Origin: Pseudorhodoferax sp. Leaf267
Lineage (GTDB): Bacteria > Pseudomonadota > Gammaproteobacteria > Burkholderiales > Burkholderiaceae_C
NCBI RefSeq assembly: GCF_001422405.1
Contig: NZ_LMMV01000002.1
Location: forward strand, 62,001 to 126,000
Length of the DNA stretch: 64,000 bases
Reading direction: 5' to 3'
The notes under the pieces are model-generated. The model ran no database searches. It was not told where the DNA came from and saw only the letters and a program-made list of their open reading frames with translations. How positions within the stretch are numbered: position 1 is the stretch's first letter; each line of letters starts with the position of its first letter. The translations under genes were made by a program, and so were the position numbers. Positions 1 to 8,497 of this stretch are shown piece by piece.

Positions 1-851
1 ATGCCGGCAAGACGCCGACCGAGGACGACCTGGTCGCGCTGTGCCGCGCGCACGACCCCGTGGCCATCATCGTGCGCTACGGCAAGGTCGGCGCCACGGT
101 CATGGACGCGGCGCCGTCGCTGAAGGTGATCTCCAAGCACGGCAGCGGCACCGACACCATCGACAAGGTGGCGGCCAAGGCGCGCGGCATCGAGGTGGTG
201 GCGGCTGCGGGTGCCAATGCAGCGGCTGTGGCCGAGCAGGCCCTGGCGCTGTTGCTGGCCTGCGCCAAGTCCGTGGTGGCGCTGGACGCGCGCATGCACG
301 CCGGCCACTGGGACAAGGCCACGCACAAGAGCCTGGAACTGGGTGGCCGCACGGTCGGCCTGGTCGGCCTGGGCGCCATCGGCCTGCGCTTCGCACGCAT
401 GGCCGACGCCCTGGGCATGCGCGTGATCGGCTTCGACCCGTTTGCCAAGAACCTGCCCGACTACGTGCAGAGCGTGGACCTGGCGACGATCTGGCGCGAG
501 TCCGACGCCATCTCGCTGCACTGCCCGCTGATGGACGAGAACCGCGGCCTGCTCAATGCCGACACGCTGGCGCAGTGCAAGCGCGGCGTGATCGTGGTGA
601 ACACCGCGCGCGGCGGCTTGATCGACGAGGCCGCGCTGCTGGCCGCGGTGCGGTCGGGCCAGGTCGCGTCGGCCGGGCTGGACAGCTTCGCCGTCGAGCC
701 CATGGTGGCAGGCCACCCGTTCCAGGGCGAAAAGAACATCGTGCTGAGCCCGCACATCGGCGGCGTGACCAGCGACGCCTACGTGAACATGGGCGTGGCG
801 GCTGCGCAGAACCTGCTGGCCGTGCTGGCACGGCAGACGGCCGCTGCGTGA
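1..851 (+). CDS. D-2-hydroxyacid dehydrogenase (5'-truncated by window edge)
   Basis: The reading frame is open from the first bases of the window, so the true start lies upstream; about 283 codons are visible. The product resembles the D-isomer-specific 2-hydroxyacid dehydrogenase (SerA-like) family, NAD(P)-dependent oxidoreductases of 2-hydroxy/2-keto acids. Seen: the Rossmann motif GLVGLGAIGLRF near the middle, the TARGGLIDE segment carrying the family's catalytic Arg region, and the late SPHIGG segment with the conserved His of the Glu/His pair. No ACT domain follows, so it is the short type and probably not biosynthetic phosphoglycerate dehydrogenase. Two TTT receptors, an amidohydrolase and a lactonase follow on the same strand, so a role in degrading a hydroxy or dicarboxylic acid is inferred. 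The exact substrate cannot be read from the sequence. Confidence 0.9.
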   Translation, partial: AGKTPTEDDLVALCRAHDPVAIIVRYGKVGATVMDAAPSLKVISKHGSGTDTIDKVAAKARGIEVVAAAGANAAAVAEQALALLLACAKSVVALDARMHAGHWDKATHKSLELGGRTVGLVGLGAIGLRFARMADALGMRVIGFDPFAKNLPDYVQSVDLATIWRESDAISLHCPLMDENRGLLNADTLAQCKRGVIVVNTARGGLIDEAALLAAVRSGQVASAGLDSFAVEPMVAGHPFQGEKNIVLSPHIGGVTSDAYVNMGVAAAQNLLAVLARQTAAA

Positions 852-872
852 CGCGCTGAGCGCGCTTTGGCT

Positions 873-897
873 CCTCTCTCCCCGTGTGGGAGAGGGG
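873..897. repeat. REP-like hairpin
   Basis: CTCTCCC and GGGAGAG (876-882 and 888-894) face each other across a 5-nt loop, with further C-G pairs outside. It lies between the dehydrogenase stop and the first TTT receptor. Pyrimidine/purine hairpins of this kind recur between genes in many Burkholderiales. It may be a REP-like element or an RNA-stabilising or attenuating structure; no T-run follows it. Confidence 0.4.
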
Positions 898-920
898 GCA
901 AGACATTCTCCGGAGACACC

Positions 921-1907
921 ATGACATTCACCTGTGCATCCATCGGCGCGCGCCTGGCCTTGGCACTCACGGCGCTGCTCGCGGCGGGCACGGCCAGCGC
1001 GCAGGCCGCCTGGCCCGCCAAGCCCGTGCGCCTGGTCGTCGGCTTCTCGGCCGGCGGCCCGACCGACGTGGTGGCGCGCGCCTTTGCCGACCATGCCGCG
1101 CGTGCGCTGGGCCAGCCCTTCGTCGTGGACAACAAGCCCGGCGCCAACACCATCCTGGCGGCCGAGGCCGTGGCCAGCGCGCCGCCCGACGGCTACACGT
1201 TGCTGCTGGGCGCGACCAACCACACCATGATCCCGGCGCTGTACGCGAGCCGCGTGAAATTCGACGCGGTCAAGTCGTTCGCGCCGGTCTGCACGCTGGC
1301 GGTCAGCCCCACGGTGCTAGCGGTCGGCCCGGCCCTGCCGGTCAAGACGCTCGCGGACTTCTTGCAGAAGGTCAAGGCTGAGCCCGGCGCGCGCACCTAT
1401 GCCACGCCGGGCAGCGGCAGCTCGGGCCATTTCGCCAGCGCGCAGTTCACGCGGCTGACCGGCACGGCGATGAACCACATCCCGTACAAGGGCGCGGCGC
1501 AGGCCGTGACCGACCTCATCGGCGGCCAGGTCGACAGCTCGTTCGCCACGCTGGGCTCGGTGCTGCCGCAGGTGCAGTCCGGCAAGCTCACGGCGCTGGC
1601 CGTGGCCTCGCCCCGCCGTTCGCCGCTGCTGCCCGACGTGCCGACCTTCGAAGAGGCCGGCGTGAAAGGCTACAGCGCCGACGCCTGGTATGGCCTGCTG
1701 GCGCCGGCCGGCGCGCCGGCCGCGGTGCTGGCCGCGCTCGAGCGCGTCGCGCAGGAGTTCGTGCGCGCCCCCGCCACCGTCGACAAGCTGCGCGGCATGG
1801 GCATGCAAGCCCAGGGCCTGTGCGGCGCACCGTTCGCCGCGCAGCTGCAGCGCGAGGTGCGCGACTACAGCCAGCTGGCCCGCGCGCTCGACCTCAAGGC
1901 CGAGTGA
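921..1907 (+). CDS. Tripartite tricarboxylate transporter (Bug/TctC-type) periplasmic receptor
   Basis: 328 residues with an N-terminal signal peptide (hydrophobic LALALTALLAAG then an ASAQA cleavage site near residue 28). Mature features are those of Bug receptors: an early RLVVGFSAGGPTD segment, DGYTLLLG about a third of the way in, and PYKGAAQAVTDLIGGQVD in the second lobe. Family members bind carboxylates or related small molecules in the periplasm. The start at 921 is preferred over in-frame upstream codons because it follows a CTCCGGAGAC ribosome site and gives a proper signal peptide. No TctA/TctB membrane subunits are adjacent, typical of the many orphan Bug proteins in Burkholderiales. 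The gene sits in a catabolic operon and probably captures its substrate. Confidence 0.93.
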   Translation: MTFTCASIGARLALALTALLAAGTASAQAAWPAKPVRLVVGFSAGGPTDVVARAFADHAARALGQPFVVDNKPGANTILAAEAVASAPPDGYTLLLGATNHTMIPALYASRVKFDAVKSFAPVCTLAVSPTVLAVGPALPVKTLADFLQKVKAEPGARTYATPGSGSSGHFASAQFTRLTGTAMNHIPYKGAAQAVTDLIGGQVDSSFATLGSVLPQVQSGKLTALAVASPRRSPLLPDVPTFEEAGVKGYSADAWYGLLAPAGAPAAVLAALERVAQEFVRAPATVDKLRGMGMQAQGLCGAPFAAQLQREVRDYSQLARALDLKAE

Positions 1908-1951
1908 ACGCCTGCCATCCGAACACCATCGAACCCTCAGGAGATCCATCC

Positions 1952-2908
1952 ATGAAGACCATCGTCCGAAGCCTCGTCGTCGCCTGCGCCCTCGTGGCCG
2001 GCATCGCGCATGCCCAGTTCGCCGACAAGACCGTCACCATCGTCGTGCCCTACGCCCCCGGCGGCGCGGCCGATGCGCTGGCCCGGGTGGTCGCGCAGCG
2101 CCTGGGCACCAGGCTCGGCACCAGCGTGATCGTGGACAACCGCGCGGGCGCCAGCGGCACCATCGGCGAGAGCTATGTCGCCAAGGCCAAGCCCGACGGC
2201 ACCACGCTGCTGTACGACGCGACGCCGTATTCCATCAACCCGCACCTGTTCCCCAAGATGCCCTATGCCGCGGGCGCGCTGCAGCCGCTGGCCCTGGTGG
2301 CGCTGGCGCCCAACGTGCTGATCGTCAAGGCCGACTCGCCCGTCAAGGACGTGAAGGACCTGGTGGCCCGCGCCAAGGCCCAGCCCGGCAAGCTGAACTA
2401 CGCCTCGGGCGGCAGTGGCACGGTGCAGCGGCTGGCGGCCGAGCTGTTCCGCCAGAAGCTGGACCTGGACATGGTGCACGTGGGCTACAAGAGCGGCGGC
2501 CCGGCCATCGTGGACGTGACGGGCGGGCAGGTGGACTTCATGTTCGCCACCGTGGCGGCCTCGTCCTCGCTGATCGAGTCGGGCAAGCTGCGTGCGCTGG
2601 CCGTGTCCGGCACCGAGCGCAGCAAGCGCCTGCCGAACGTGCCCACCGTGGCCGAGGCCGCCGTGCCCGGGTACGAGGCCTACGAATGGCACGGCCTGCT
2701 GCTGCCGGCCGGCGTGCCCGCCGCCACCGCCGATGCGCTGCACAAGGCCGTGGCCGCGGTGCTGGCCGAAGACGAGGTCAAGCAGCGCTTCGTGGACATG
2801 GGCACGCAGCCCGTGGGCTCCACGCCGGCCGAGTTCGCGGCTTTCCTGAAGAAGGAGGACACGAAATGGGCCGAGGTCGTGCGCAAGGGTGGCATCAAAC
2901 TCGATTAG
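1952..2908 (+). CDS. Second Bug/TctC-type periplasmic receptor
   Basis: 318 residues, start fixed by an AGGAGAT ribosome site at about 1939-1945 and an immediately following signal peptide (MKTIVRSLVVACALVAG, cleavage after AHA). The family motif PYAPGGAADALARVV is near the N-terminus, and GYKSGGPAIVDVTGGQVDF forms the second signature. It follows the first receptor by 44 bp and is related but clearly not a recent duplicate; many residues differ. Two different receptors in one operon suggest binding of two related ligands or a high/low affinity pair. No membrane components are visible in the window. Confidence 0.93.
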   Translation: MKTIVRSLVVACALVAGIAHAQFADKTVTIVVPYAPGGAADALARVVAQRLGTRLGTSVIVDNRAGASGTIGESYVAKAKPDGTTLLYDATPYSINPHLFPKMPYAAGALQPLALVALAPNVLIVKADSPVKDVKDLVARAKAQPGKLNYASGGSGTVQRLAAELFRQKLDLDMVHVGYKSGGPAIVDVTGGQVDFMFATVAASSSLIESGKLRALAVSGTERSKRLPNVPTVAEAAVPGYEAYEWHGLLLPAGVPAATADALHKAVAAVLAEDEVKQRFVDMGTQPVGSTPAEFAAFLKKEDTKWAEVVRKGGIKLD

Positions 2909-2946
2909 TCATGAGGCCCCCACGCTCATCGCTTCGCGTATCGCTG

Positions 2947-2995
2947 CCCCCGTGGGGGGTGCGTCAGCGCCTTCGGGCGGCCGGGCGGCGCTGAC
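2947..2995. repeat. GC-rich palindromic (REP-like) element
   Basis: Two hairpins lie in series between the second receptor and the amidohydrolase: CCCCC-GT-GGGGG (2947-2958) and GTCAGCGCC/GGCGCTGAC (2963-2971 with 2987-2995, perfect 9-bp arms). The second ends one base before the ATG at 2996. This composition is typical of repeated intergenic elements in Comamonadaceae. Its position could lower translation of the downstream gene by hiding the initiation region. Confidence 0.5.
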
Positions 2996-3853
2996 ATGCC
3001 GGTCCCGCATTCCGTGGGTGCGAACCGTCCCGCACGTGCATTGCCCGCCATGGCCTGCGACAGCCACATGCACATCTTCGACCCGCGCTTCGCGCCGTCG
3101 CCGCACTGGCCGCGCACGCCGCCGCAGGCCGGGGTGGGCTCTTACCGGCAGCTGCAGCACCGCCTGGGCACGGCGCGCACGGTGGTCGTCACGCCGTCCA
3201 CCTATGGCACCGACAACGCCTGCACGCTGGACGCGCTGGCGCAGCTGGGCGACGGTGCGCGCGGCGTGGCCGTGGTCGATGCCGAGGTGGCCGATGCCGA
3301 GCTCGACCGCCTGCATGCGGCCGGCGTACGCGGACTGCGCGTGAACTTTGTCTCGCCGCAGTCCTGGGGCGCGACCACGCCGCAGATGCTGGACACGCTG
3401 GCGCGCAAGGCCGCGCGGCTGGGCTGGCACGTCCAGGTTTTCGCGCAGCCCGAGCAGATCGTCGCGATGGAGCCCGTGCTGGCGTCCCTGCCCGTCCCGC
3501 TGGTCATCGACCACATGGGCCGCATCGACCCGGCCGAGGGCCCGGCCAGCGAAGCGTTCGCCGTGCTGCGCCGGCTGCTGGACGCGGGCCACACCTGGGT
3601 CAAGCTCTCGGGCGTCTACATGCGTTCGCGCGAGGGCGGGCCGGCCTATGGCGACGCGCAGGCCCTGGGCCGCGCCTTGGTGCAGGCTGCACCCGAGCGC
3701 CTGGTCTGGGGCAGCGACTGGCCGCACACGACCGAGGCGCCCGATACGGTGAACGACGCCGACCTGCTCGACGTGCTGCGCGCCTGGTGTGACGAGGATG
3801 CCGTCATGGACCGCATCCTTGTCGACAACCCGGCCCGGCTCTACGGCTTTTGA
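2996..3853 (+). CDS. Amidohydrolase, 2-pyrone-4,6-dicarboxylate hydrolase-like
   Basis: 285 residues, amidohydrolase-2 (TIM-barrel metal hydrolase) family, close in pattern to 2-pyrone-4,6-dicarboxylate lactonase (LigI) and relatives. Visible motifs: ACDSHMHIFDPRF near the N-terminus, VIDHMGRIDPAEG in the middle, VKLSGVYM, and WGSDWPHT with the late Asp expected to act in catalysis. Such enzymes open lactone or pyrone rings. The start at 2996 keeps the usual leader of about 20 residues before the DxH motif; an in-frame ATG at 3050 would remove it. No good ribosome site precedes 2996, where the palindromic element abuts the codon. An SMP-30 lactonase follows directly, so two ring-opening hydrolases are encoded side by side. 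Confidence 0.88.
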   Translation: MPVPHSVGANRPARALPAMACDSHMHIFDPRFAPSPHWPRTPPQAGVGSYRQLQHRLGTARTVVVTPSTYGTDNACTLDALAQLGDGARGVAVVDAEVADAELDRLHAAGVRGLRVNFVSPQSWGATTPQMLDTLARKAARLGWHVQVFAQPEQIVAMEPVLASLPVPLVIDHMGRIDPAEGPASEAFAVLRRLLDAGHTWVKLSGVYMRSREGGPAYGDAQALGRALVQAAPERLVWGSDWPHTTEAPDTVNDADLLDVLRAWCDEDAVMDRILVDNPARLYGF

Positions 3854-3873
3854 TTCTTTCGAGGAGACCTTCG

Positions 3874-4791
3874 ATGTTCCTGCTGCAAGCCCCCGAGGTC
3901 CGCGACCTCGACGTCTTCACGTCCATGCCCGCCGCCCTGCGCCGCGCCGAGCGCAGTGAATGGGCCGACGCCAACCGTGGCGGCACCGTCACCGACTCGT
4001 TCCTCGAAGGCCCGGTGCTCGACGATGCGGGCAACCTGTACGTGAGCGACATCCCCTGGGGCCGCATCTTGCGCATCGACACGGCAGGCGCCTGGTCGCT
4101 GGTCGCCGAGTACGACGGCGAGCCCAACGGCATGAAGTTCATCGACGCGCGCACGCTGCTCATCACCGACTACAAGAACGGCCTCATGCGGCTGGACGTG
4201 ACGACGGGCCAGGTCACGCCGCACCTGCAGCGCCGCAACTCCGAGCGCTTCAAGGGCGTGAACGACCTGGTGTTCGACGCGGCCGGCAACCTGTACTTCA
4301 CCGACCAGGGCCAGACCGGGCTGCACGACCCCACGGGCCGGCTGTACCGGCTGCGGCCCGATGGCCAGCTCGACCTGTTGCTTTCCAACGTGCCCAGTCC
4401 GAACGGCGTGGCGCTGTCGCCGGACGGCAAGCTTTTGTACGTGGCCGTCACGCGCGGCAACTGCGTATGGCGCGTGCCGCTGCTGCCCGACGGCAGCGTG
4501 GCCAAGGTCAGTCAGTTCTTCACGTCCTACGGCCCCAGCGGGCCGGATGGGCTGGCCGTCGACACGCAGGGCAGGGTGCTCGTGGCCAACCCCGGCTTGG
4601 GTTACGTGTGGGTGCTCAATGCGCGGGCCGAGCCGGTGCTGGTGCTGCGCGGCCCGGCGGGTGCATCGACGACCAACCTGGCTTTCGGCGGTGAAGACCG
4701 GCGCACGCTGTTCGTCACCGACTCCACGCACGGCCAGGTGCTGCAGGCCAGGCTGGACGTGGCTGGCCTGCCGCTGCACCGCAGCCAATAA
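3874..4791 (+). CDS. SMP-30/gluconolactonase-family lactonase
   Basis: 305 residues of the six-bladed SMP-30/gluconolaconase/LRE family of metal-dependent lactonases. Seen: SFLEGPVLDDAGNLYVSD with the metal-ligand Glu, GVNDLVFDAAGNLYFTD with the conserved Asn/Asp, PNGVALSPD, and SGPDGLAVD with the late Asp ligand. No signal peptide, so cytoplasmic. ATG 3874 is chosen because GAGGAG lies about ten bases upstream. It is the last gene of the catabolic operon. With the dehydrogenase and amidohydrolase it suggests oxidation of a sugar or hydroxy acid to a lactone and its hydrolysis; the substrate is not identifiable. Confidence 0.92.
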   Translation: MFLLQAPEVRDLDVFTSMPAALRRAERSEWADANRGGTVTDSFLEGPVLDDAGNLYVSDIPWGRILRIDTAGAWSLVAEYDGEPNGMKFIDARTLLITDYKNGLMRLDVTTGQVTPHLQRRNSERFKGVNDLVFDAAGNLYFTDQGQTGLHDPTGRLYRLRPDGQLDLLLSNVPSPNGVALSPDGKLLYVAVTRGNCVWRVPLLPDGSVAKVSQFFTSYGPSGPDGLAVDTQGRVLVANPGLGYVWVLNARAEPVLVLRGPAGASTTNLAFGGEDRRTLFVTDSTHGQVLQARLDVAGLPLHRSQ

Positions 4792-4863
4792 GCAGCAGTT
4801 GCCATCGCGCGACGCGCGACCTGCAGCCAACGATCCGACCCGCAAGCACAAGCTCAGAAGTCC

Positions 4864-4918
4864 GCGGAGCAGGCCATGCCAGCGGCCGCCGTGCAACGGG
4901 CTCCGCTCGGCCGCTGGC
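4864..4918. repeat. Interleaved inverted repeats between convergent genes
   Basis: Two inverted repeats overlap in the gap between the lactonase and the convergent kinase gene: GCGGAGC (4864-4870) with GCTCCGC (4900-4906), and GCCAGCGGCC (4878-4887) with GGCCGCTGGC (4909-4918). The pairings exclude each other. No T-run follows on either strand. Probably a REP-like intergenic element that may also slow transcription from both sides. The rest of 4792-4979 shows nothing else. Confidence 0.4.
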
Positions 4919-4979
4919 GGCGCCCCTGGAGCGGGATGGAATGGCTACACGCAGTGAGCCATTCAAACGGGGTGGTTGA

Positions 4980-6596
4980 TTACCCCAGCAGGCGGCGGAT
5001 GGCGTTCAGCAGCAGCAGCGGCTCGAACGGCTTGGCCACGTGCAGATCGAAGCCGGACTGCAGCGCCATGTCGCGGTCGTCGGGGCGGCCGAAGGCCGTC
5101 AGCGCGATGGCCGGGGCGCGCGGGCCGCCGGCCTCCATGGCGCGCAGCGCGCGCACGAGTGCATAACCGTCCTTGCCGGGCAGGCCGATGTCGCTGATGA
5201 GCAGGTCGGGCCGGCGCGTCTGCAGCTGTGCGATGGCCTCGTCGTAGTCACCGGCCACCGCGACATCGGCACCGCGGTCCTCCAGGATGTGGGCCAGCAT
5301 CTCGGCCGCATCGCGGTCGTCCTCCACCACCAGCACGCGCTTGCCGCCCAGGCTGGCCAGCGACGCATAGTCCAGCCCGGCCGGCATGGACTCGACGGCC
5401 TCGTTGGCCGAGGCCGCGGCCTGCACGACGATGGGCAGGTGGATGCGCACCGTGGTGCCGGCGTTCAAGCCCGGGCTGCTGATGCTCACGCTGCCGCCGT
5501 GCAGCTCGGCCAGGTGCTTGACGATGGACAGGCCCAGGCCCAGGCCGCCGTGCGCGCGCTTGCCGGGGGCATCGCTCTGGCTGAACTTCTCGAACACGCG
5601 GTCGATGAATCCGGGGTCGATGCCCTTGCCGGTGTCGATCACGCCCAGCGTCAGTACGCCGTCGTCCTCGGTCAGTTCCACGCGCACCGCACCGCCGGCG
5701 CTGGAGAACTTGATCGCGTTGTTGAAGATGTTCCAGAACATCTGCTGAAAGCGCGCCGGGTCCAGTAGCACGGGGCCGACCGGCGCGATGTCCAGGTGCA
5801 GCGTGAGCTTGCGCGACTCGATCATCGGGCGCATCGCGTCGATGGACGACTGCACCAGGGCGGCCGGGTCGGCCAGCTCGCGCTGCAGGTCCAGCTTGCC
5901 GGAGTTGATGCGCGAGACGTCCAGGATGTCCGAGATGATGCGGGCCTGCGTCTGCGCGTTGCGGCGGATCGCGTCCAGGCCCTTGGCCACGTCGGGCGCC
6001 AGTTCCTTGCGCAGCAGCACATGCGTGTTCATCATGATCGCGTTGAGCGGGTTGCGCAGTTCATGCGACAGCACGGCCACGAAATCGTCCTTGGTGCGGC
6101 TGTGGCGCTCGGCGTTGGCGCGCGCGGCCTGCTCGCGTTCCAGCACCAGCTGCTTGTAGCGCTCCTCGGCCTGGCGCAGCTGGTCCTCGGCCGTGCGCGC
6201 GCGGATCAGGGCCTGCACCGTGGCGATCAGGATCGCCGGCTCGACCGGGTGCTCCAGGTAGGCGTCGGCACCCGAGTTCAAGCCGGCCACCTTGTCCGAG
6301 CTGTCGATGTAGGTGGCCGACAGGTGGACCACGGGCAGCACCACGGTTTCGGTGCGCTCGCGCAGCACGCGGCAGACCGTGAAGCCGTCCATGTCGGGCA
6401 GGTGCACGTCCAGCACCACGGCCGACACATCGCCTGCCCGCGCCATTGCGAGCCCGGCCTCGCCGGTCTCGGCCTCGATCACCTCGAAGCCCGCCGCGCG
6501 CAGCACGCGGCAGGTCGAATAGCGCGTGGCCGGCGTGTCGTCCACCACCAGCACCTTGTGCCGCGAGCGGTCGATGGTGATGCTGATCTTGTGCAT
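4980..6596 (-). CDS. Hybrid sensor kinase: receiver - HisKA - HATPase - receiver
   Basis: 538 residues from the ATG at 6596 (a TTG three codons earlier overlaps the upstream stop). Order: receiver 1 (about residues 15-130, phospho-Asp in VVLDVHLPDMDG), a coiled linker, HisKA with SHELRNPLNAI, a HATPase with DTGKGIDPGF and GGLGLGLSIV, and receiver 2 (last 120 residues, acceptor in LLISDIGLPGKDG). No membrane segment, so cytoplasmic. It is the last gene of the stressosome operon, directly after a soluble histidine kinase. Its own N-terminal receiver makes it a candidate to take phosphate from that kinase, as inferred from known stressosome operons that end in two-component genes. No DNA-binding output domain is present. 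Confidence 0.93.
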   Translation of the reverse strand: MHKISITIDRSRHKVLVVDDTPATRYSTCRVLRAAGFEVIEAETGEAGLAMARAGDVSAVVLDVHLPDMDGFTVCRVLRERTETVVLPVVHLSATYIDSSDKVAGLNSGADAYLEHPVEPAILIATVQALIRARTAEDQLRQAEERYKQLVLEREQAARANAERHSRTKDDFVAVLSHELRNPLNAIMMNTHVLLRKELAPDVAKGLDAIRRNAQTQARIISDILDVSRINSGKLDLQRELADPAALVQSSIDAMRPMIESRKLTLHLDIAPVGPVLLDPARFQQMFWNIFNNAIKFSSAGGAVRVELTEDDGVLTLGVIDTGKGIDPGFIDRVFEKFSQSDAPGKRAHGGLGLGLSIVKHLAELHGGSVSISSPGLNAGTTVRIHLPIVVQAAASANEAVESMPAGLDYASLASLGGKRVLVVEDDRDAAEMLAHILEDRGADVAVAGDYDEAIAQLQTRRPDLLISDIGLPGKDGYALVRALRAMEAGGPRAPAIALTAFGRPDDRDMALQSGFDLHVAKPFEPLLLLNAIRRLLG

Positions 6597-6601
6597 GCTC
6601 G

Positions 6602-7483
6602 TCAACGATGGGCGCCCGTGGCCGATGGCGCGGCCGGGCCGGATTGCAGGGGGATAGTCACGTAGAAGGTCGAGCCCTGGTCGGGCTCGCTCTCCATGGA
6701 CACGCTGCCACCCAGCAGTTCGGCCAGGCGGCGCGACAGCGACAGCCCCAGGCCGGTGCCGCGCAGGCTCTTCTGGATCGGCGAATCGATCTGCGAGAAG
6801 TCCTGGAACATCGCGTGGTGGTATTCCCTGGCGATGCCGATGCCGGTGTCGGCCACCGAGAACACGATCTGGTCGTCCGCCGTGCGGCGCGCCGCGACAC
6901 GCACCTCGCCGCGCTGTGTGAATTTCAGCGCATTGCTGATGTAGTTGCGCAGGATCTGCGCCAGCTTGCGGTCGTCGCTGAAGACGGCAGGCACGTCCAC
7001 CGGGTCCTCGAAGACCAGCGTGACGTCGGGGTTGGTCAGCACAGGCTTGAACATGCCGCGCAGCGCCGCGAACAGGTCGACCATGTCGAACCAGGCCTGC
7101 GAGACGTCGATGCGGCCAGCCTCGACCTTGGCCAGGTCCAGCAGATCGTTGACCATCTCTGCAAACTCGGCCGTGGTCTGCTGGATGAAGCGCACCTGGC
7201 GGTCCTGCTCGTCGGTCAGCGGGCCGTCCAGCCGGTCGATCAGCAGGCGCGCGATGCTCTGGATCGCGCCCAGCGGCGTGCGGAACTCGTGGCTCATGTA
7301 GGCCAGGAAGCGGCTCTTGAGCTCGTTGGCCTGGCGCAGAGCCTCGGCCTGCACGTCCAGCTCGGCATACAGCGCGAGCACGCCGCGGTTGGTCTCCTCG
7401 AGCTCGGCGGCCAGCGCGGCGACCTGCGCCTGCGCGTCGGCCAGCTGCTCGGCCAGGGGGAGGGTGGTGTCGTCGGAGGCCAT
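6602..7483 (-). CDS. Soluble histidine kinase with N-terminal coiled coil
   Basis: 293 residues. Residues 1-60 form a predicted coiled coil (heptads around AQVAALAAELEETNRGVLAL), followed by HisKA with MSHEFRTPLGAI (His about residue 76) and a HATPase with NALKFTQRG, ADTGIGIA and GTGLGLSLSRRL. There is no sensor or membrane domain, so its input probably comes from a protein partner; the stressosome proteins of the same operon are the natural candidates (inference). It starts 3 bp after the RsbT-RsbX fusion stop and overlaps the following gene's TTG by a few bases. Confidence 0.93.
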   Translation of the reverse strand: MASDDTTLPLAEQLADAQAQVAALAAELEETNRGVLALYAELDVQAEALRQANELKSRFLAYMSHEFRTPLGAIQSIARLLIDRLDGPLTDEQDRQVRFIQQTTAEFAEMVNDLLDLAKVEAGRIDVSQAWFDMVDLFAALRGMFKPVLTNPDVTLVFEDPVDVPAVFSDDRKLAQILRNYISNALKFTQRGEVRVAARRTADDQIVFSVADTGIGIAREYHHAMFQDFSQIDSPIQKSLRGTGLGLSLSRRLAELLGGSVSMESEPDQGSTFYVTIPLQSGPAAPSATGAHR

Positions 7484-7486
7484 GGC

Positions 7487-8497
7487 TCAGCTCCTTTGCA
7501 AGAGCATCACGGTCGCGTCGTCGCGCCCGCGCAGGTGGTGGCGCAGCAGCCAGGCCGCGCCCAGGGCCGGGTCGCGCATGAGCAGCGGCGCCAGCAGCTC
7601 GGCCGGCCAGCGCGTCTGCACGCCGTCGCTGTGCAGCACCAGCAGCGCGTGGTCGGGCCAGGGCGCGTCCACGGGCTCGGGCTTGCGCATGTGCACGCCC
7701 AGCGTGCCGTGCTGGCTCAGCAGCGTCTTGTTGACCGTGCCCGAGACCATGCGCGTGGTGATGTTGCCGGCGCCGGCGCTGCGCACGGTGCCGGCCTTGG
7801 CGTCGGCGATCACATAGGCGGCCGCCGCGCCACGCGTGATGCGCAGGGCCGCGTGGGCCAGCGTGAGTGTCTCGTCCAGCGGCATGAAGGGGGCCTTGGC
7901 GAACTGGGCGATGGCGGCCTGCGCGGCCTCGGCCGCCTGCGGACCGTGGCCCAGGCCGTCGGCCATCAGCACGGCGGCGCGCGGCCCGTCCAGGGCCAGC
8001 GCCCAGCCGTCGCCGCTGACCGTCTCGCCCGGCGCGCAGACCGCAGCGACGCCGAAGCGGAATGCACGCGCCGGCGGCCTGGCTCGGGCGCGCCGCACAC
8101 GCGCCACGACCACCGTGCCGCCGGGCACCTCGGAATGCAGGTCGAAGTCGTCGGCCAGCCGGCGCACGGCCCCCAGGCCCGTGCCCGGCGTGCCGCCCGT
8201 GGAAAAGCCGTCGCCCAAGGCGCGGGCCGTGTCGGCGATGCCCGGGCCTTCGTCGAGCGAGAGCACTTCGATCTCGGGCACGGCGCCGCCGCGCGCAGCC
8301 AGCAGCAGCCGGCCGTGGCGGGCGTGGCGCACGAGGTTGCCGGCCAGCTCGGTCACGACCAGCGCGAGACGGCCGGCCGTGGTGTCGTCCCAGCCCAGCG
8401 CGGTTGCCAGCGTGGCAGCATGCCGGCGCGCCTCGCCCACGCGGCTGGCGTCGCCCATGGGAAATGCGGCGTGCGCCGCGCCGTGGATCACTTCCAT
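7487..8497 (-). CDS. RsbT-like kinase fused to RsbX/SpoIIE-type phosphatase
   Basis: 336 residues with two domains. The N-terminal half is a GHKL ATPase of the RsbW/RsbT type (N-box VVTELAGNLVRHA, DEGPGIAD, GTGLGAVRRLADDF). The C-terminal half is a PP2C/SpoIIE-type phosphatase (LMADGLGHGPQAAEAA with the metal Asp, SAGAGNITTRM, LVLHSDGVQTRW, and a terminal GRDDATVM). In Bacillus, RsbT phosphorylates stressosome proteins and separate RsbX removes the phosphate. Here kinase-like and phosphatase modules are joined, next to a stand-alone RsbT. It could reset the stressosome or balance it through one polypeptide. It overlaps rsbT by 10 bp. Confidence 0.9.
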   Translation of the reverse strand: MEVIHGAAHAAFPMGDASRVGEARRHAATLATALGWDDTTAGRLALVVTELAGNLVRHARHGRLLLAARGGAVPEIEVLSLDEGPGIADTARALGDGFSTGGTPGTGLGAVRRLADDFDLHSEVPGGTVVVARVRRARARPPARAFRFGVAAVCAPGETVSGDGWALALDGPRAAVLMADGLGHGPQAAEAAQAAIAQFAKAPFMPLDETLTLAHAALRITRGAAAAYVIADAKAGTVRSAGAGNITTRMVSGTVNKTLLSQHGTLGVHMRKPEPVDAPWPDHALLVLHSDGVQTRWPAELLAPLLMRDPALGAAWLLRHHLRGRDDATVMLLQRS

